Part shown: positions 51,900 through 63,450 of the stretch, in pieces
Numbering within the stretch: position 1 is the first letter of the stretch
How the letters are laid out: each line of letters opens with the position of its first letter
The notes under the pieces: model-generated
What the model was told of the DNA's origin: nothing
Seen by the model: only the letters and a program-made list of their open reading frames with translations
Databases searched by the model: none
Position numbers and translations under genes: made by a program
Source: Plectrocnemia conspersa
Lineage: Eukaryota; Arthropoda; Insecta; Trichoptera; Polycentropodidae
Direction of reading: 5' to 3'
Length of the DNA stretch: 64,000 nucleotides
Assembly: GCA_009617715.1 (NCBI GenBank)
Contig: VTFK01000056.1
Location: forward strand, 1,020,882 to 1,084,881

Positions 51900-54320
51900 C
51901 GCGGCCTAATACGTCACGTTTTCTCAACTGTCAAAACCGGAGAACGCGTATATGCGTCATTCGTTGTTAGGAACTAAGACATTTGGTTTATAATTACGCG
52001 TTAGCAAATTGTAACATAATCAACAAAAGACATGAGTTAATAATATTTTACATAGGGGTATACCTTATTTTTTTCTTTATATTTCCCACTTTTTAAGAAG
52101 TTATACCAATTTTTCTAAAAGTATTTTGCGACAGTTTTATACTTATCAAGAAATAATTTATTGTGTTAATTAAAATTTATAGATGCTTTAATTTATTTTT
52201 AAGTCATGGCCAATGCTGACCGCATGCTCTTATCTCTCATTCACTCTCGTCACTTAACACGCGAGCGATCGAGAGGGAAAGTATCTCACCGCCTACCCTT
52301 GGTATATACATATATTATTTGCAAATACAGCAACGTTTCTATTACTGTTATTGAAATAGCAAATTGTGTTAAAATATTTTTTGTATCTGACATCAAAATA
52401 AATGTCAGCATTTAATTTAATGAAAATAGTTTTTTATTGTTAGAATATGAAAATATATCGAGCGCATTGTTCATTTAAACATCAGCATTTTTGTTGTGAA
52501 AAATGACAGTTTAAGCAAAAAATAAATAAGAAGTTATGCGTCTGAAAAGTTTACTGATCATTGTGTTTAAATTAGACGATTTTTTATCCGCCCGCATTCA
52601 GTTAACGTTAAATTTTTAACTAAGACCAAGCCGCGTCTCATCTCATACCAATAAAAGTTAATTTTTATTAATTATGCTCTTTTAAATATTCATATTTTAG
52701 CTTTTATTGTTTATCGTCTGTATATACTTTTTATGTATGAATAATGAATATTTGAAACTTATCGGTTTTGACGGTTTACTGGCGGTGATTATTACCTTAC
52801 AGCCGGCGCCAAGTTCTATTGTAAACGTCCATGTATAACATGCGTCGACTGGTAGTTCAGCTTGATTCAATTAAACAAATCTAATTATAATTTAATCTCA
52901 TGTTTTCCCACGTTTTTTTCCTATCTGAATTTTTTTTTGCTATATATTTTTACTGAATCGCGTTTTATTATAAATCTAGTTAAAAAAAATTGTTGACTAT
53001 CTCACTGATAATAAAATGTCAATCTTCCCTATATAGCAATAAAACATTAATAATCTCGCTGCGAGGCCTAATGAACAATTTTTTTAGGCAAAATAAATAT
53101 TCGTAAATTTTTCTGTAATGGATTGTTACAGTGCTCATTTTAATTATTGTAAGATAAGATCACATATCAAATTAAATGTATTGTGCGGTGGAGGGGTGGG
53201 GGTGAATTTAAATTAGGGCATAGAATTGTGTATTGTTCTTAAAATTCTCGAGATAGTCGATAGTATCACAATTATACAAGCCCACACTTTTTTCTATATG
53301 TGTATCTCTTGCCTATAAATGAGTATTGAATTTGTCATGTTTTGGGATTCTCTCTTGTGTTTTTTGATCTAAACTCCATGTTTTGCGCATACCCAATAGA
53401 ATGAGAGATATCTCGATTGCGATCACTTTGGGAGAGATGTAACCAAGTTGCATCTGTCGACCGCAAAGGCATGGGCGTCCGGCAAGGCAGTCGAGTCTTT
53501 CGCAAACAGTCGTCGTCTGCGTCTGCTCACGGAGACCTCCGATGATCGCCCACGCCGCATCGCCGCACTCTCCTTTTTAAGTGTTTAACAGACTGATTCA
53601 CTCAATACAGACCGCCCATTGATACTATAAGTTACCCCTCCTCCTTTTATTTTTTTAAGAAACAAATAAAAACATAATTCATTAGTCGGTAAGTTACAAA
53701 TTGAAGCAACAACGTACTTTTTTACTTAGATAATTGGTGTAATATGACGTACGGCAGTGGATGAACAAGATGGCATATGGGGTGATCTGTCATAATGACA
53801 TTGGTAACAAAACATACTTCTATATGATCGACTAAAAACAAAGACCATTTTCTCAATCCGAAAGTCTGAATTGGTAGATATAGAATTTCTATTCAGTAAG
53901 AATAGTGACACATTATTATCGATGGGTTTTGTCTAGCGACTTTGTAGATGATTTTTTCAGTGATTTTATTTATCTGGTGATGTAAAACTAAAGTCTTATA
54001 GAACGATGTAGGAATAATTTGAACAAACAAAAAATGAGCAGTGGAGGCAAACGTGTTTATGAGAAAATGGCGATTTATGATTAATGAAAAAAATATTTTA
54101 TAATCTGAACATTAATTATCTCATTGATACAGATTTTATTGGTTTATAGATTTTTTTTAAAAAAGAGCATTTTAAACAATATAATTAAAATAATTTTTAA
54201 TAAATTGAAGGCAAAAAGTTGTATATATAATTAACTACATAAATATATCATTTATAAATAAATTATGTTATCTTTGTTTAATGATGTAAATAATATTGTG
54301 AATATTTAAAATATGTGAAA
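51900..54320. other. non-coding stretch with decayed repeats
   Basis: CTGCGCGGCCTAATA (51897) and CTGCGAGGCCTAATG (53061), each preceded by similar AAAACATT sequence, mark a dispersed repeat. A CG-richer patch at 53400-53580 has no gene call. Family B lies at 52231. Confidence 0.25.
52231..52310 (+). repeat. dispersed repeat family B, copy 2
   Basis: CACTCTCGTCACTTAACACG is followed by GCGAGCGATCGAGAGGGAAA and TATCTCACCGCCTAC, matching the mrj-intron copy for about 70 bases. Function unknown; probably a fragment of a transposon. Confidence 0.65.
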
Positions 54321-54336
54321 AATTAATCTCTTAGAG

Positions 54337-54600
54337 CAGTGTTCGGCAAACTTATTAGCCAAAGAGCCAAATATGTACATTACAACGATTAAAAAAAAAT
54401 GATAGTCAAATTTATTTATTAATTTAGCAAACCTTTATTATAATTTTCCAAATCAACACAAAGACGTTCAAATTTAGAGCTCCATATTTTCTTGTTTTTT
54501 AAATCCGGCGCGTAAATGCCGGTGGACATTTGTGCCAGAGCCGCACTTAAGGGGCCAAAGAGCCGCATGCGGCTCCGGAGCCGCACTTTGCCGACCTCTG
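54337..54600. mobile_element. hAT MITE, 264 bp, with perfect 8-bp target duplication
   Basis: Begins CAGTGTTCGGCAAACTT and ends in the inverted counterpart of CAGAGGTCGGCAAAGT. The flanks are TCTTAGAG at 54329-54336 and 54601-54608, an exact 8-bp duplication. The right part is rich in GAGCCGC/GCGGCTC, including GCCGCATGCGGC. It has no coding capacity. The perfect duplication suggests a fairly recent insertion. Confidence 0.9.
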
Positions 54601-55139
54601 TCTTAGAGTATCATATCATTAATTAATTATGTAAGTGAAGTTTTAAAGGCGTAAATAAATGGTTGGTTGATAGATGATAAATTAAAATTTCACACAAATA
54701 ACATTAAATTAACGCTATTGAATTGTGATGAGGATAATGAAGATGATTATGAGTGCAAAATATAAAAATTTAATACAAATACCAAGTATATTTTAATAAT
54801 TAGAATTCAAATCATATTTTTGCAAATTTTTTTAGTTTGCAAATTTCTAAAAAATATGTAGTTTTTAATAATAGGGTATGAGATATAAACACTGTGTTAA
54901 CTCATTAAAATGTGTATTGCTAGATGTACATATAAATATCTTCATATTTTTATTTAAATTATATAAAGAATTATTTTATGTTGAAATATTTTTAGAATTA
55001 CTTATAAAAACAGAGAGTTGATTAATATATGTATTAAATAAATTAATTGAATAGAATATGTATGTATAAATTAGCTTATAACTCAAATATTTTTTCTTAT
55101 AAAAGTTGCAAATAATGCCTCCCCCCTTGACACTTTTTT

Positions 55140-55405
55140 TGGATCCACACTCTTTCCATCTTTATTTGCAACTTACTTGGTGACTTTCCCTCGCAGATTA
55201 CTATCTACGGTGGGTGCAAAAGCATTTTCCACAAACCTCACGCACGCTTGCGTGCAAATTAATTTCGTAATCAACGTCATAAAAATAATCGTCGTTCGCT
55301 TGGCATTGACAGTGAACCTCGTATTTTTCACCACTGGCAGCACCGGCTGTCATCGGCCGCCAATTGCGGGTCGCGGTTTGCAATATTTGCGGCTTCCAGC
55401 TCGCT
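55140..55405 (+). promoter_or_regulatory. 5' non-coding exon and promoter region of mrj
   Basis: A GC-richer block directly upstream of the first coding exon. A donor CGCT/GTAAGTTC after 55405 and an acceptor GTCTGTCGTTCGCAG ending at 55613 define a 208-base 5' UTR intron; the coding exon then starts at 55614 with 29 bases of leader before ATG. No TATA box is obvious upstream, as expected for a housekeeping chaperone, so the start site cannot be placed. Open frames cross this block on both strands, but they ignore the splice sites and show no recognisable domain. Confidence 0.6.
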
Positions 55406-55642
55406 GTAAGTTCAATTCGTACTCGTTTTATAAATGCACACATTTTATTATATACGCGCAAATTGTTGAGATTTATTGTTTGCGCGATCGCTTTCCGCCA
55501 TTTTTTCGTTCGATTTGTGTAACCGCAAACATAACCTCGAATTTGGTCCAAATGTTTACGACCGCCGACCATATGATTTATTTGAATTTAATTCGTTCGT
55601 CTGTCGTTCGCAGGGAACTTGTGTTGTATCTAAAGCAGCACA

Positions 55643-58600
55643 ATGGTTGACTACTACCGCACCCTGGGCATCGCTCGAGGGGCGTCCGATGCCGAAATTA
55701 AAAAAGCGTAAGTATCTTCAACGTTCCACCTGTAAGCTAGTGAGCTTTTCATAATGTTTTTTTATTTTTTTATTTCGATTGCAGATATAGAAAGCTGGCG
55801 TTAAAATGGCATCCCGATAAGAACCCGGACAATCCAGAAGAGGCTAACAAGCGTTTTAAGGAGATATCCGAGGCGTACGAGGTTTTATCCGACGGTAAGT
55901 AGAATCCGCCGTTGCGATCGCGATCACATTGTCGCACAATGTGCGGTTAAAGACGCGCGACGTTCGCCACATTCAAATACGTACCGTTTATAATTTCTTT
56001 TTCTTTAAATGAGTAAGGACATACAATATGGACACGTGTGCACGCGTCGCGTGCGCATTTTCTTTTCGTTATTATAGAAAGCAAGAGGAAAATCTATGAT
56101 GCTCGGGGCACGCAAGGGCACAGGTATTCGCAGTCGAAGGGCGGAGTCAATGGCCACAGACATTTTACCTTCAAGGGGTTCTTTGGAGAGACGCCTTTCC
56201 ATCGTTTCTTCGGTACATACAGTTAATGACGCAAAATCGGGCTTTTCTCTATGCTCTCAGAACAGCACTATCGTAAAACGAGCGAAAACACCATTTAATC
56301 TATCACGTTTAACAATAAAAAAATATAAATATTAATCAAAGCGTGACGACTTAAGCGGTGTTTTTTGTTTTTTTAAATAAATAGCGCTGGAATGGTTTTT
56401 ACCCGTAAACTAATTTTTATGTATTTTGACAATTTAAAACAACTAACAATCATAAAACGATAGTATTTCTTTAACACATCCTATACAGCATTTATTTTTG
56501 GGTTTTTAATGTGTTAATATTTTAAATCATCCATTTTCTCACAACAATAATATCGTAATATGGCATACTAATTTTATCATAACAAAGTAAATCGTTTTTT
56601 TCTATCACATGCTATTTAGAGTATAAAGGAACTAATTAATTAATTTGTCAAATAAAATCATGTTTATACACACTTATAATAAAATGTCTAAAAATAACAT
56701 CGAAGCGAATAGGGATAAAAAGTGCAAACATAGATTTTTCACTTGTTTAAATGAACTGAACATCTGCATGTATTTATTTTATAACATGATCGTGTTTATA
56801 ATACGATTATCTTATAACATAAATGAGTTTTTTTATTAATTCATTCATTCATATTCGATTTTTATATAAACGAGGGTGAGTCAAATGAACTATTTCTCTA
56901 CGTATTAAACGGCATTCAATATAATTTTTTTCAGCGCTCAGAAAGTGCATGGATATTTCTAGAAAAAATGTACTCAAAAGTCAATGTGGTTTTGATTCGA
57001 TTGCAGGTCAATGGTGCTTCATAATGAAAATTGCATATATTGTTTTTACAATATAGTGCTCCCTTCGTTCATTTGGAATTGCAGAACATTGATCGATGAA
57101 TCATCTTCGAAAGTGAAGCTATTTTATCCACCTTTTGAAACTTTTGATACTATTACTTGCTTGGTACTACAAAACTCGTACAGTTTCAAAACTTTTTAGT
57201 CTAATATTACATGTATTTATTGTTAGTCTTCCGTTTCTACTTGACGGGTGTTAACCCAATACGTTAAAACAGGATTAACACAATCAACGACAACTAAATA
57301 AGTAGTGAGACATCATTTTATTAAATTATACATTATTATTTCAGCTTACATTAAATATAAGTCACTATGCATGACATATCTCACATATCACAATATTTAA
57401 CCGTGAGATTAGGAAAATCTAGGAAAACCTAATCTGTGTTGATCGATTGGAATTATAATTATACAATAATCACTACTTCCAATCTTTCACACACAATAGA
57501 AATTATAGGATTCGAACCCTGGTCTTTCAAGTATTAGACAATACCTCTGATTTACCGTGCTGGTTGGAGTGACAGATATGCATCTCCATGCTGAACTATC
57601 AATCGTTATTGAATTTCACCATTTAGTTACTAAAAAAAATCCGTCCTATCATTGGTGACCTCAAGAATTAGGTAGATTTCTTTCAGTTTTTTTTAAATAT
57701 TGTAAAACAAATATTTTTGCCTTTTACTCAAATAATTTTAGTGTTTTAAATAGCTAAACAAGACATCAGGTTGGTTAACGAATTTATCCGAGATATTCAC
57801 CAATTCAATTTTTCTAAGTTTTATATAATAAAGTAGTTTTGTTATCTTCTGATGCTAGTCGAAGAAACTGCATTGAAATTTTACCTAAGATGTAACATGA
57901 GACCCTAAATCAATAGATAGTATTTCTACCGAAAACTACTCAAGACGTTTTAAACTATTATTTGCATGCCTGATTTGTACGGGGTTACACCGCAAAATTC
58001 TTATACAAAACGTTAACGCAACATAACACTCCCCAACAAAATTTTAATATTTTTATGTATATATGTATATCGGGGATGAGTGGTGAATGAAACTCTCGTC
58101 ACTTAACACGAGAGCAATCGAGAGGGAAAATATCTCACCGCCTGCGCCTGATATATATTTATTTCTATATAATATGTTAATTTATTATTTAATAAATAAT
58201 AAATTAGTATTGTATTTTATTACAATAAATGAATATGTATTTTAAATATTATAAAATAGTATATTTATAAGTTGGGTATATTGATTAATTTCGAAACGAG
58301 TGAAAATTTTTGTATCAAATTTAGAACTTTTTATTTAATAAATTATATTTCACAAAAAAAATATAATGAAATAAATAAAAGTCAAAATTGCAAATTTTTT
58401 GATTTCAAATAAGCTTTATTAGTTGAAAACAAAACAATAATAAGTAATCGATAATATATAAATATGACATAGTCATATAAAACATAAACATCAAAGATAA
58501 AAACTAAAAAGTCATAAATATATTTTATATTTATAAAAGTGGATGTTATTTATTATTCTATAAATATACTATTGTATAATATTATAGAATACATATTCAT

Positions 58601-59631
58601 TTATATATATACGTATATACATATAAATGTTAACATTTTGTCAGGGTGCGTTTTGTTGCATTACATTGTATCGGTTAACATTTTGTCTGTCAGCGTTTTG
58701 TTGTGACACCAATTTGTACTGCCTTCCGCCGGCCATTTTTCGAACTATATGTAACAGTGCTGTCAATTTATAATTTTTGAATTTTTGCCACCCTCGTTTG
58801 TAATTTAAGTATTTTTCAGTTGAATTGTGTATTTTACATCCCTCAAAGCAAATATTCTATTTACTGTTTTACAGCTGTGTGAATATTGATTGTGTTGTGT
58901 AATTTATTTATTTTTCAAATCATCTTAATTTTATTTTATGAATCTGTATGCTCTTTTGCAGAGAGAAAACGAAGAATGTATGATCAGTATGGAAAAGAAG
59001 GTGTAGGCAGAGGTGGATCTCGAAGAGCTGCTCCTGAGGACGATTACGACTTCCACTTTGGCTTCCCGTTCACTTTCCGCGATCCGGAAGACGTGTTCAG
59101 AGAATTCTTCGGAGATACGTACGGAGACATATTCGGCGGTATGAATTTCTATGGTATGTTTGAATACTTTTTTAATAAATATCGTTATGTATTTACATCA
59201 CCTTTGTTACAGATTTCAACGGTCATGGTCATCACAGAAATAGATCCAGTCGCCATTCTCACCCCTCGCACACCGTATCTTCGTTTATAACGCCGTTCGG
59301 TTTCGGCTTCGGTGGAATGAACGATTTCATTTCGGGCGGACACCCAAACGGTAGCGGTTTCGCATCTTTCACTACTTTAACGAGTGCAGGAGGACCTACC
59401 AATATCAAAAAGACGTCAACGTCGACTAGATTTATTAATGGCAAAAAAATAACCACTAAAAAGTGAGATTTCAACGTCACTAATTCGTTTTAATTTAAAA
59501 AATAATATTAACGCATTATTTTTGTTTTCAGAGTTAGCGAAAACGGACACGAAACAGTTATGATGTACGAAAACGATGTGCTAACTTCGAAGACTGTAAA
59601 CGGTGTAGCTCAATCTATCATGTATAGTTAA
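55643..59631 (+). CDS. mrj: J-domain co-chaperone, mrj / DNAJB6-type Hsp40 (five coding exons)
   Basis: Coding exons 55643-55707, 55785-55894, 58962-59153, 59213-59462 and 59532-59631 join with GT-AG introns into 717 bases, 238 residues. Seen: an N-terminal J domain (about residues 2-70) opening [10 protein letters not shown], with the HPD motif at residues 31-33 that stimulates Hsp70 ATPase; a G/F-rich region (about 74-122) with FPFTF and VFREFFG; a Ser/His-rich stretch ([11 protein letters not shown]); a GGF-rich segment; and a C-terminal module ending [20 protein letters not shown] and then [10 protein letters not shown]. This order is that of class B J-proteins of the DNAJB6/mrj group, which deliver clients to Hsp70 and suppress aggregation of polyglutamine proteins (family knowledge). 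The ATG is the first in its exon, 30 bases after the acceptor, with a good context (CACAATGG), and directly starts the J domain. The intron at 55895-58961 is 3.07 kb and full of repeats; the others are 60-80 bases. The symbol rests on domain order and C-terminus, not on a search. Confidence 0.95.
56078..56226 (+). CDS. mrj: alternative exon of the mrj-type gene (second version of the helix IV + G/F exon)
   Basis: Lies 183 bases after the exon ending at 55894. It has an acceptor (TTCTTTTCGTTATTATAG) at 56077 and continues the phase-1 frame: Asp then [11 protein letters not shown], parallel to [11 protein letters not shown] of the exon at 58962. The rest reads [10 protein letters not shown] and ends HRFFG, paralleling [17 protein letters not shown], so it is a diverged, shorter duplicate of the same exon. 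A possible donor (TTCG/GTACAT) after 56212 leaves phase 1, identical to the main exon, so it could replace that exon (135 versus 192 bases). If the donor is not used, the frame runs four more codons (GTYS) to TAA at 56224-56226, with AATAAA at 56314-56319, giving a 107-aa protein that lacks the Ser-rich and C-terminal parts. It is GC-richer than the surrounding intron. Alternative: a relic exon no longer spliced. Confidence 0.75.
57238..57275 (-). repeat. non-LTR 3' end, degenerate copy in the mrj intron
   Basis: Minus strand ATTGGGTTAACACCCGTCAA matches the central part of the family at 31802. Confidence 0.3.
57495..57575 (-). repeat. tRNA-derived SINE head in the mrj intron
   Basis: On the minus strand a perfect B box GGTTCGAATCC (57508-57518) lies about 40 bases after an A-box-like segment (GGTAAATCAGAGG). 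The anticodon arm does not fold as a tRNA, so this is a SINE or tRNA relic. It lies inside the 3.07-kb intron, opposite to mrj. Confidence 0.5.
58088..58155 (+). repeat. dispersed repeat family B, copy 3, in the mrj intron
   Basis: AACTCTCGTCACTTAACACG, then CAATCGAGAGGGAAAATATC and CACCGCCTGC. It is the left boundary of the AT-rich inverted-repeat segment that follows. Confidence 0.65.
58160..58640. repeat. AT-rich inverted repeat in the mrj intron
   Basis: The left arm near 58228-58275 (AATGAATATGTATTTTAAAT, ATTATAAAATAGTATATTTATAA) is roughly mirrored near 58553-58605 (TATAAATATACTATTG, ATTATAGAATACATATTCAT). This would fold into a long imperfect hairpin, probably a MITE. It lies about 300 bases upstream of the acceptor of the main G/F exon. 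Confidence 0.5.
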
Positions 59632-60332
59632 AATGTCTGTCGGATTATGGATGTATGAGTCTTGCTGGTCAAGTTCTTGACGGCATTCTAATATCGTTTT
59701 AACTTGATGTTTTCGTTGTGATTTTATTTCATAAATGAAGAAGAAAATCTAACACGACAACTAAAATCGCCGCTGTGAAGGATCAACGTACCTTATTTTT
59801 GCTTCAATTAGTCTAAAATTGCCATTCTTAACTCAATATGTATCAAACTGAAAGAAGTGCACCAGTGACCAAATTTGTAGTGGAACATTTCATGTCCATT
59901 ATGTCACAAGTGACAGAATGTGAAGTGTGTGTAGTGGTTTTCTTAAAATTGTTTTTTTTTACATAGTATAAAATGTTTTATTGTTCTTGTATGACTGCTA
60001 AATAATATCAATATGTGCATATATTCTTAGTTCCAATTTAATGTGATTTAAAAAAACTTTTAATATTTTATTTTCACTGGTTACGACTGACCATTATATT
60101 TAACTAAATTTATAAACAATGTAGCATTATGAGATTTTCAGTTATTTCATACCATTATATTGCGGTAATTGTAGTTTGTTAATGCTTTTGAACAACATTC
60201 ATTCGTAAAGCGAATATACAGTCGGTCACATTAAAATTCATCATTACATAATATTGTACATATGTATGTTGTTTTGCACTTAATAACAGTAAGAGCGAAC
60301 GTAAATATAAAATATGCATAATTAACAATAAA
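59632..60332 (+). other. 3' UTR of mrj with poly(A) signals
   Basis: AT-rich non-coding sequence follows the TAA at 59629-59631. The first canonical AATAAA is at 60327-60332; further ones occur at 60538-60543 and near 60713. Which is used cannot be told from sequence. For the possible short isoform a separate AATAAA lies at 56314-56319. Confidence 0.5.
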
Positions 60333-61598
60333 AAAGTGGATTTACGTAAAGCTTAATGATTAAATTAAATATTAATATTTATGTATAATGATAATGTCTA
60401 AAATTGGGGTATAGTTTAGTATCCATTTCGAGCGTCGATTTAGCTGCCGAAATGTGTTACTTCATGTAACAAATTAGAGATTATGTTGCGTATGATAATA
60501 TGTTTCCAAATTCACACGCTATGATTGTTTAGCAAAAAATAAATTGTAAACTTGTCGTGTCGGACAAAGAGGTGAGATGTGCGAATTGCGGAGTGGTTTT
60601 TTGAACTCAGTAGGGACCAGAAATTTGACGGTGTAACGATGGGACGGGTCATGGTGAAGATTACGTGTTGTAAAATGTTTATAAAAAAATTGTTACCATT
60701 ACCAATGTATAAATAAATATGATTACCCTGTGTATGTAAATTTAGGTATGAAATTGATCACCTTTAAATTCAATAGATTCAAAGTTAAACGAGCAAATTG
60801 TCCATTCCGCTCCTTTTCATTACTTTGGAGCAAGTTAGTAATCGTTATAAATATTTGTAGCTGTTGTATAAATAGGAGTACTCGATCACTGTTAGATTAT
60901 ACTTGGCTTATTATTTATAATTTAAATTAGTATTCGACAATTCGACAACAGTCTTCGTTATCGACTGCATAACGATTTATCTACTCGGAGACAGTCGATC
61001 GTCATTGACGAAATATATTTTGCCTCTGTATCTCGGCGGTGCTGCGAATATGTCGGTGCACGTTATAGCTCTTTTGCTTTCGTACGATCGATGTGGGTTT
61101 ACGCATTTATTACGCCGTCGAGTTATGCGTTGCCTCTTTACAGTTATATTTACGTTGCGTATCATGTAAACATTTGTAAAGTATCTTTAATGTAATATCG
61201 TAACAAGGTATTCGATGTGTAAAGATCTCAAATTGTATTCGCGCAGGGGAAGAGTCTCTAGGTAGGCGATTAATAATTTTAAATAATATACATAGATATA
61301 GCAGAAAGAATTTAATCATTTTTAATATTTAGATCGAAGCCATCGATTGACTTGAATTTATCGGTACGAGAGAACGACGACAGTCGCTCGAACTACTACT
61401 CATTAAAGATTCACTGACTATTAAATTTATGTACATAAATATACTATTTAAAACCGACACAAACTGTGGTGTTGATATAACTAGTAAGAATCGATTTTAC
61501 GATTTATAATTTAAATTAAATATTAATGTCAAAGACAGTATTTTATTAATTCAATTTAATCCCTCCACCTTTTATCCTTTCACTTAGTTAATAATATG

Positions 61599-61743
61599 AC
61601 ATTTAGTATTACGTATATGATTTTTTTTTTTGCTGGTGTAACAGTTTTATTGTCCGACCGCTTTGTAAACCCGGAGCCGACTAACGTCTGCGAACGTGTA
61701 CAAACGGCGAAACGGGCGTCAACATTTAGTATTACGTATATGA
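61599..61743 (-). pseudogene. short processed retrocopy with poly(A) tail and target duplication
   Basis: ACATTTAGTATTACGTATAT(GA) occurs exactly twice, at 61599-61620 and 61722-61743. Between them, read on the minus strand, is a GC-rich body of about 90 bases, then CAATAAAACTGTTACACCAG(C), then 11 A. A poly(A) signal at the correct distance from an A tail inside a 22-base duplication is the mark of a 5'-truncated retroposed mRNA. The parent transcript is not recognised. Confidence 0.65.
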
Positions 61744-61772
61744 TTTTTTTTACTGGTAATTCTTGTTTAATT

Positions 61773-62007
61773 TAACCCTACAACTGCAGATGTCATCGAG
61801 AGAATCGCCAGTATGCATTGGTTCAGGACACCTAAAGGTGTCCTGAACCTTTGAGCCTTGTAATACGTTTTGTCTTGTAATTGTATGATTTAAGGTTAAA
61901 AAACACTAATTTAATGAAATAATATTTAAATAACTTATTGCATAAATAATGCTCCCCACATATTGTGAATTGACATTCAAAAATACCAGCTGCGGGGAAA
62001 AGGTTAA
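61773..62007. mobile_element. TTAA-flanked MITE with perfect hairpin
   Basis: Begins TTAACCCTACAACTGCAG and ends CAGCTGCGGGGAAAAGGTTAA, so the inverted ends abut a TTAA on both sides, as in piggyBac-type elements. Immediately inside the left end is a 14-bp perfect stem with a two-base loop (61820-61849, arm GGTTCAGGACACCT). Confidence 0.65.
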
Positions 62008-62915
62008 ATATTCATCATATTTTTTTGCCTGATTACTATGTAATAAATAAGCCTAAACCTGTTATGATATTAGACTATATAACAGCTTCAACATTATGTA
62101 TTTCAGAGTGAAATATTTATAGTTTTATTGCTAAACCATTCATAATTCTTACTTAAAAATGTAAAAAAGTTAATTGAACTTTAAATTTACACTACAATGT
62201 GCCTGCAAAAATAATTTAATACTTTACCTTTTATTTGTCATCGAAGTTCTGCAGTAAGTATGTTTAAACATTCGTTATAATATTCACTATTTACTTATTT
62301 GAAAAGGATTTTATTTAATTGCACGTGGACGACATTTCGCAATGCTCTTGAAACTAGGACTTATGCTAAATATGGCAAAATAATTTTTTTGTGCTATAAA
62401 ATATATTTTTTATGTATATACTATAAATAATTATTACAAGCTTAAGAATACAGTGAAATAAATACAAGTTGTTGGTTTATAACCATTTTCTAACTTGCAA
62501 AAAATAATTAAAAAGATTAAATATGACAAAATAGTAATAAAAGCAAGATAATTAAGGTAAAAGCTTAATATGCTACTAAAAAAGTCACTTCCTGAGTTTT
62601 CGAAAACTTGACATTTTCGCGACCTTAAAATATTTTCTTTTTACGCTTTGTAGCATTGTCTTCGTATTAATCTTAGTTGGTGCCTAGGTGTCCTTGATGT
62701 GTTCGCGAAAATCCTCTTTATATGCTTGATGGCCAGCAGAATTAATATCAAGTTTATTTTGTCTTTGGTACACTTCTTGACAGAAAATTCATAAATTATT
62801 AACTCAAGACAATATTTTAATAATTCTGTGTGAGCCTAAATTTGTTATGGTCAAAACTTGGCGGCACTTGAGTAGCACTGGCGTGACGGTTATTCTCTCG
62901 ACTAGAAATCTTCAG

Positions 62916-62963
62916 GCGATTCGGAAGCGCCGTCGTGCGCGCGCCCCGTACTTTGTAAACCAT
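62916..62963 (+). other. possible small exon upstream of the right-edge gene
   Basis: A GC-rich 48-base stretch between an acceptor-like sequence (CTAGAAATCTTCAG) and a strong donor (CCAT/GTAAGTAA) at 62964. Two of three frames are open but show no known motif. It may be a 5' UTR exon of the gene starting at 63451, or the 3' part of a first exon whose start site lies just upstream. Confidence 0.3.
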
Positions 62964-63450
62964 GTAAGTAACTTAAATCATTAATAAAAACATTACAGCA
63001 ACGGGTCAATCTATGTATAATTACCACCCATTACCATCCCGTCGCAAAAATTCCGTTTATGTTTTAAAAACATGACTTCTATCTGTATTATGTACACCAG
63101 CGGCGAATCTCTTAGGTATGATCCTGGTTAGTCGTAATGTTTATTATATAAATAATATCATTGTTATAATTTTTATTGGCACATATAGAATTAATAAATA
63201 TTTTTTAATTAAGTAAAAAATAAAAAGGCTAAATACAAATGAAATTATCACATAAAATATAAAATAAATATTCTAAATTCGATGTAACGAGTATGTATAT
63301 TCGTAAATTGTGGTATATTTTTTGTTATGGCTACACCGAAAGTGTCGTGGTCCAATGGTGGTGAACCACGGTCTTGGAGAACCGACTGCGGGGGCGGGGG
63401 TGGCGGATAGTTTCGAAGCTGCGGCCAAACGCAGACACGTCGGACGCACC

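Noticed and set aside
55177..55650. 157-codon plus-strand frame and 123-codon minus-strand frame before mrj
   Set aside because: They run across the 5' UTR intron and its splice sites, overlap each other, and have no domain.
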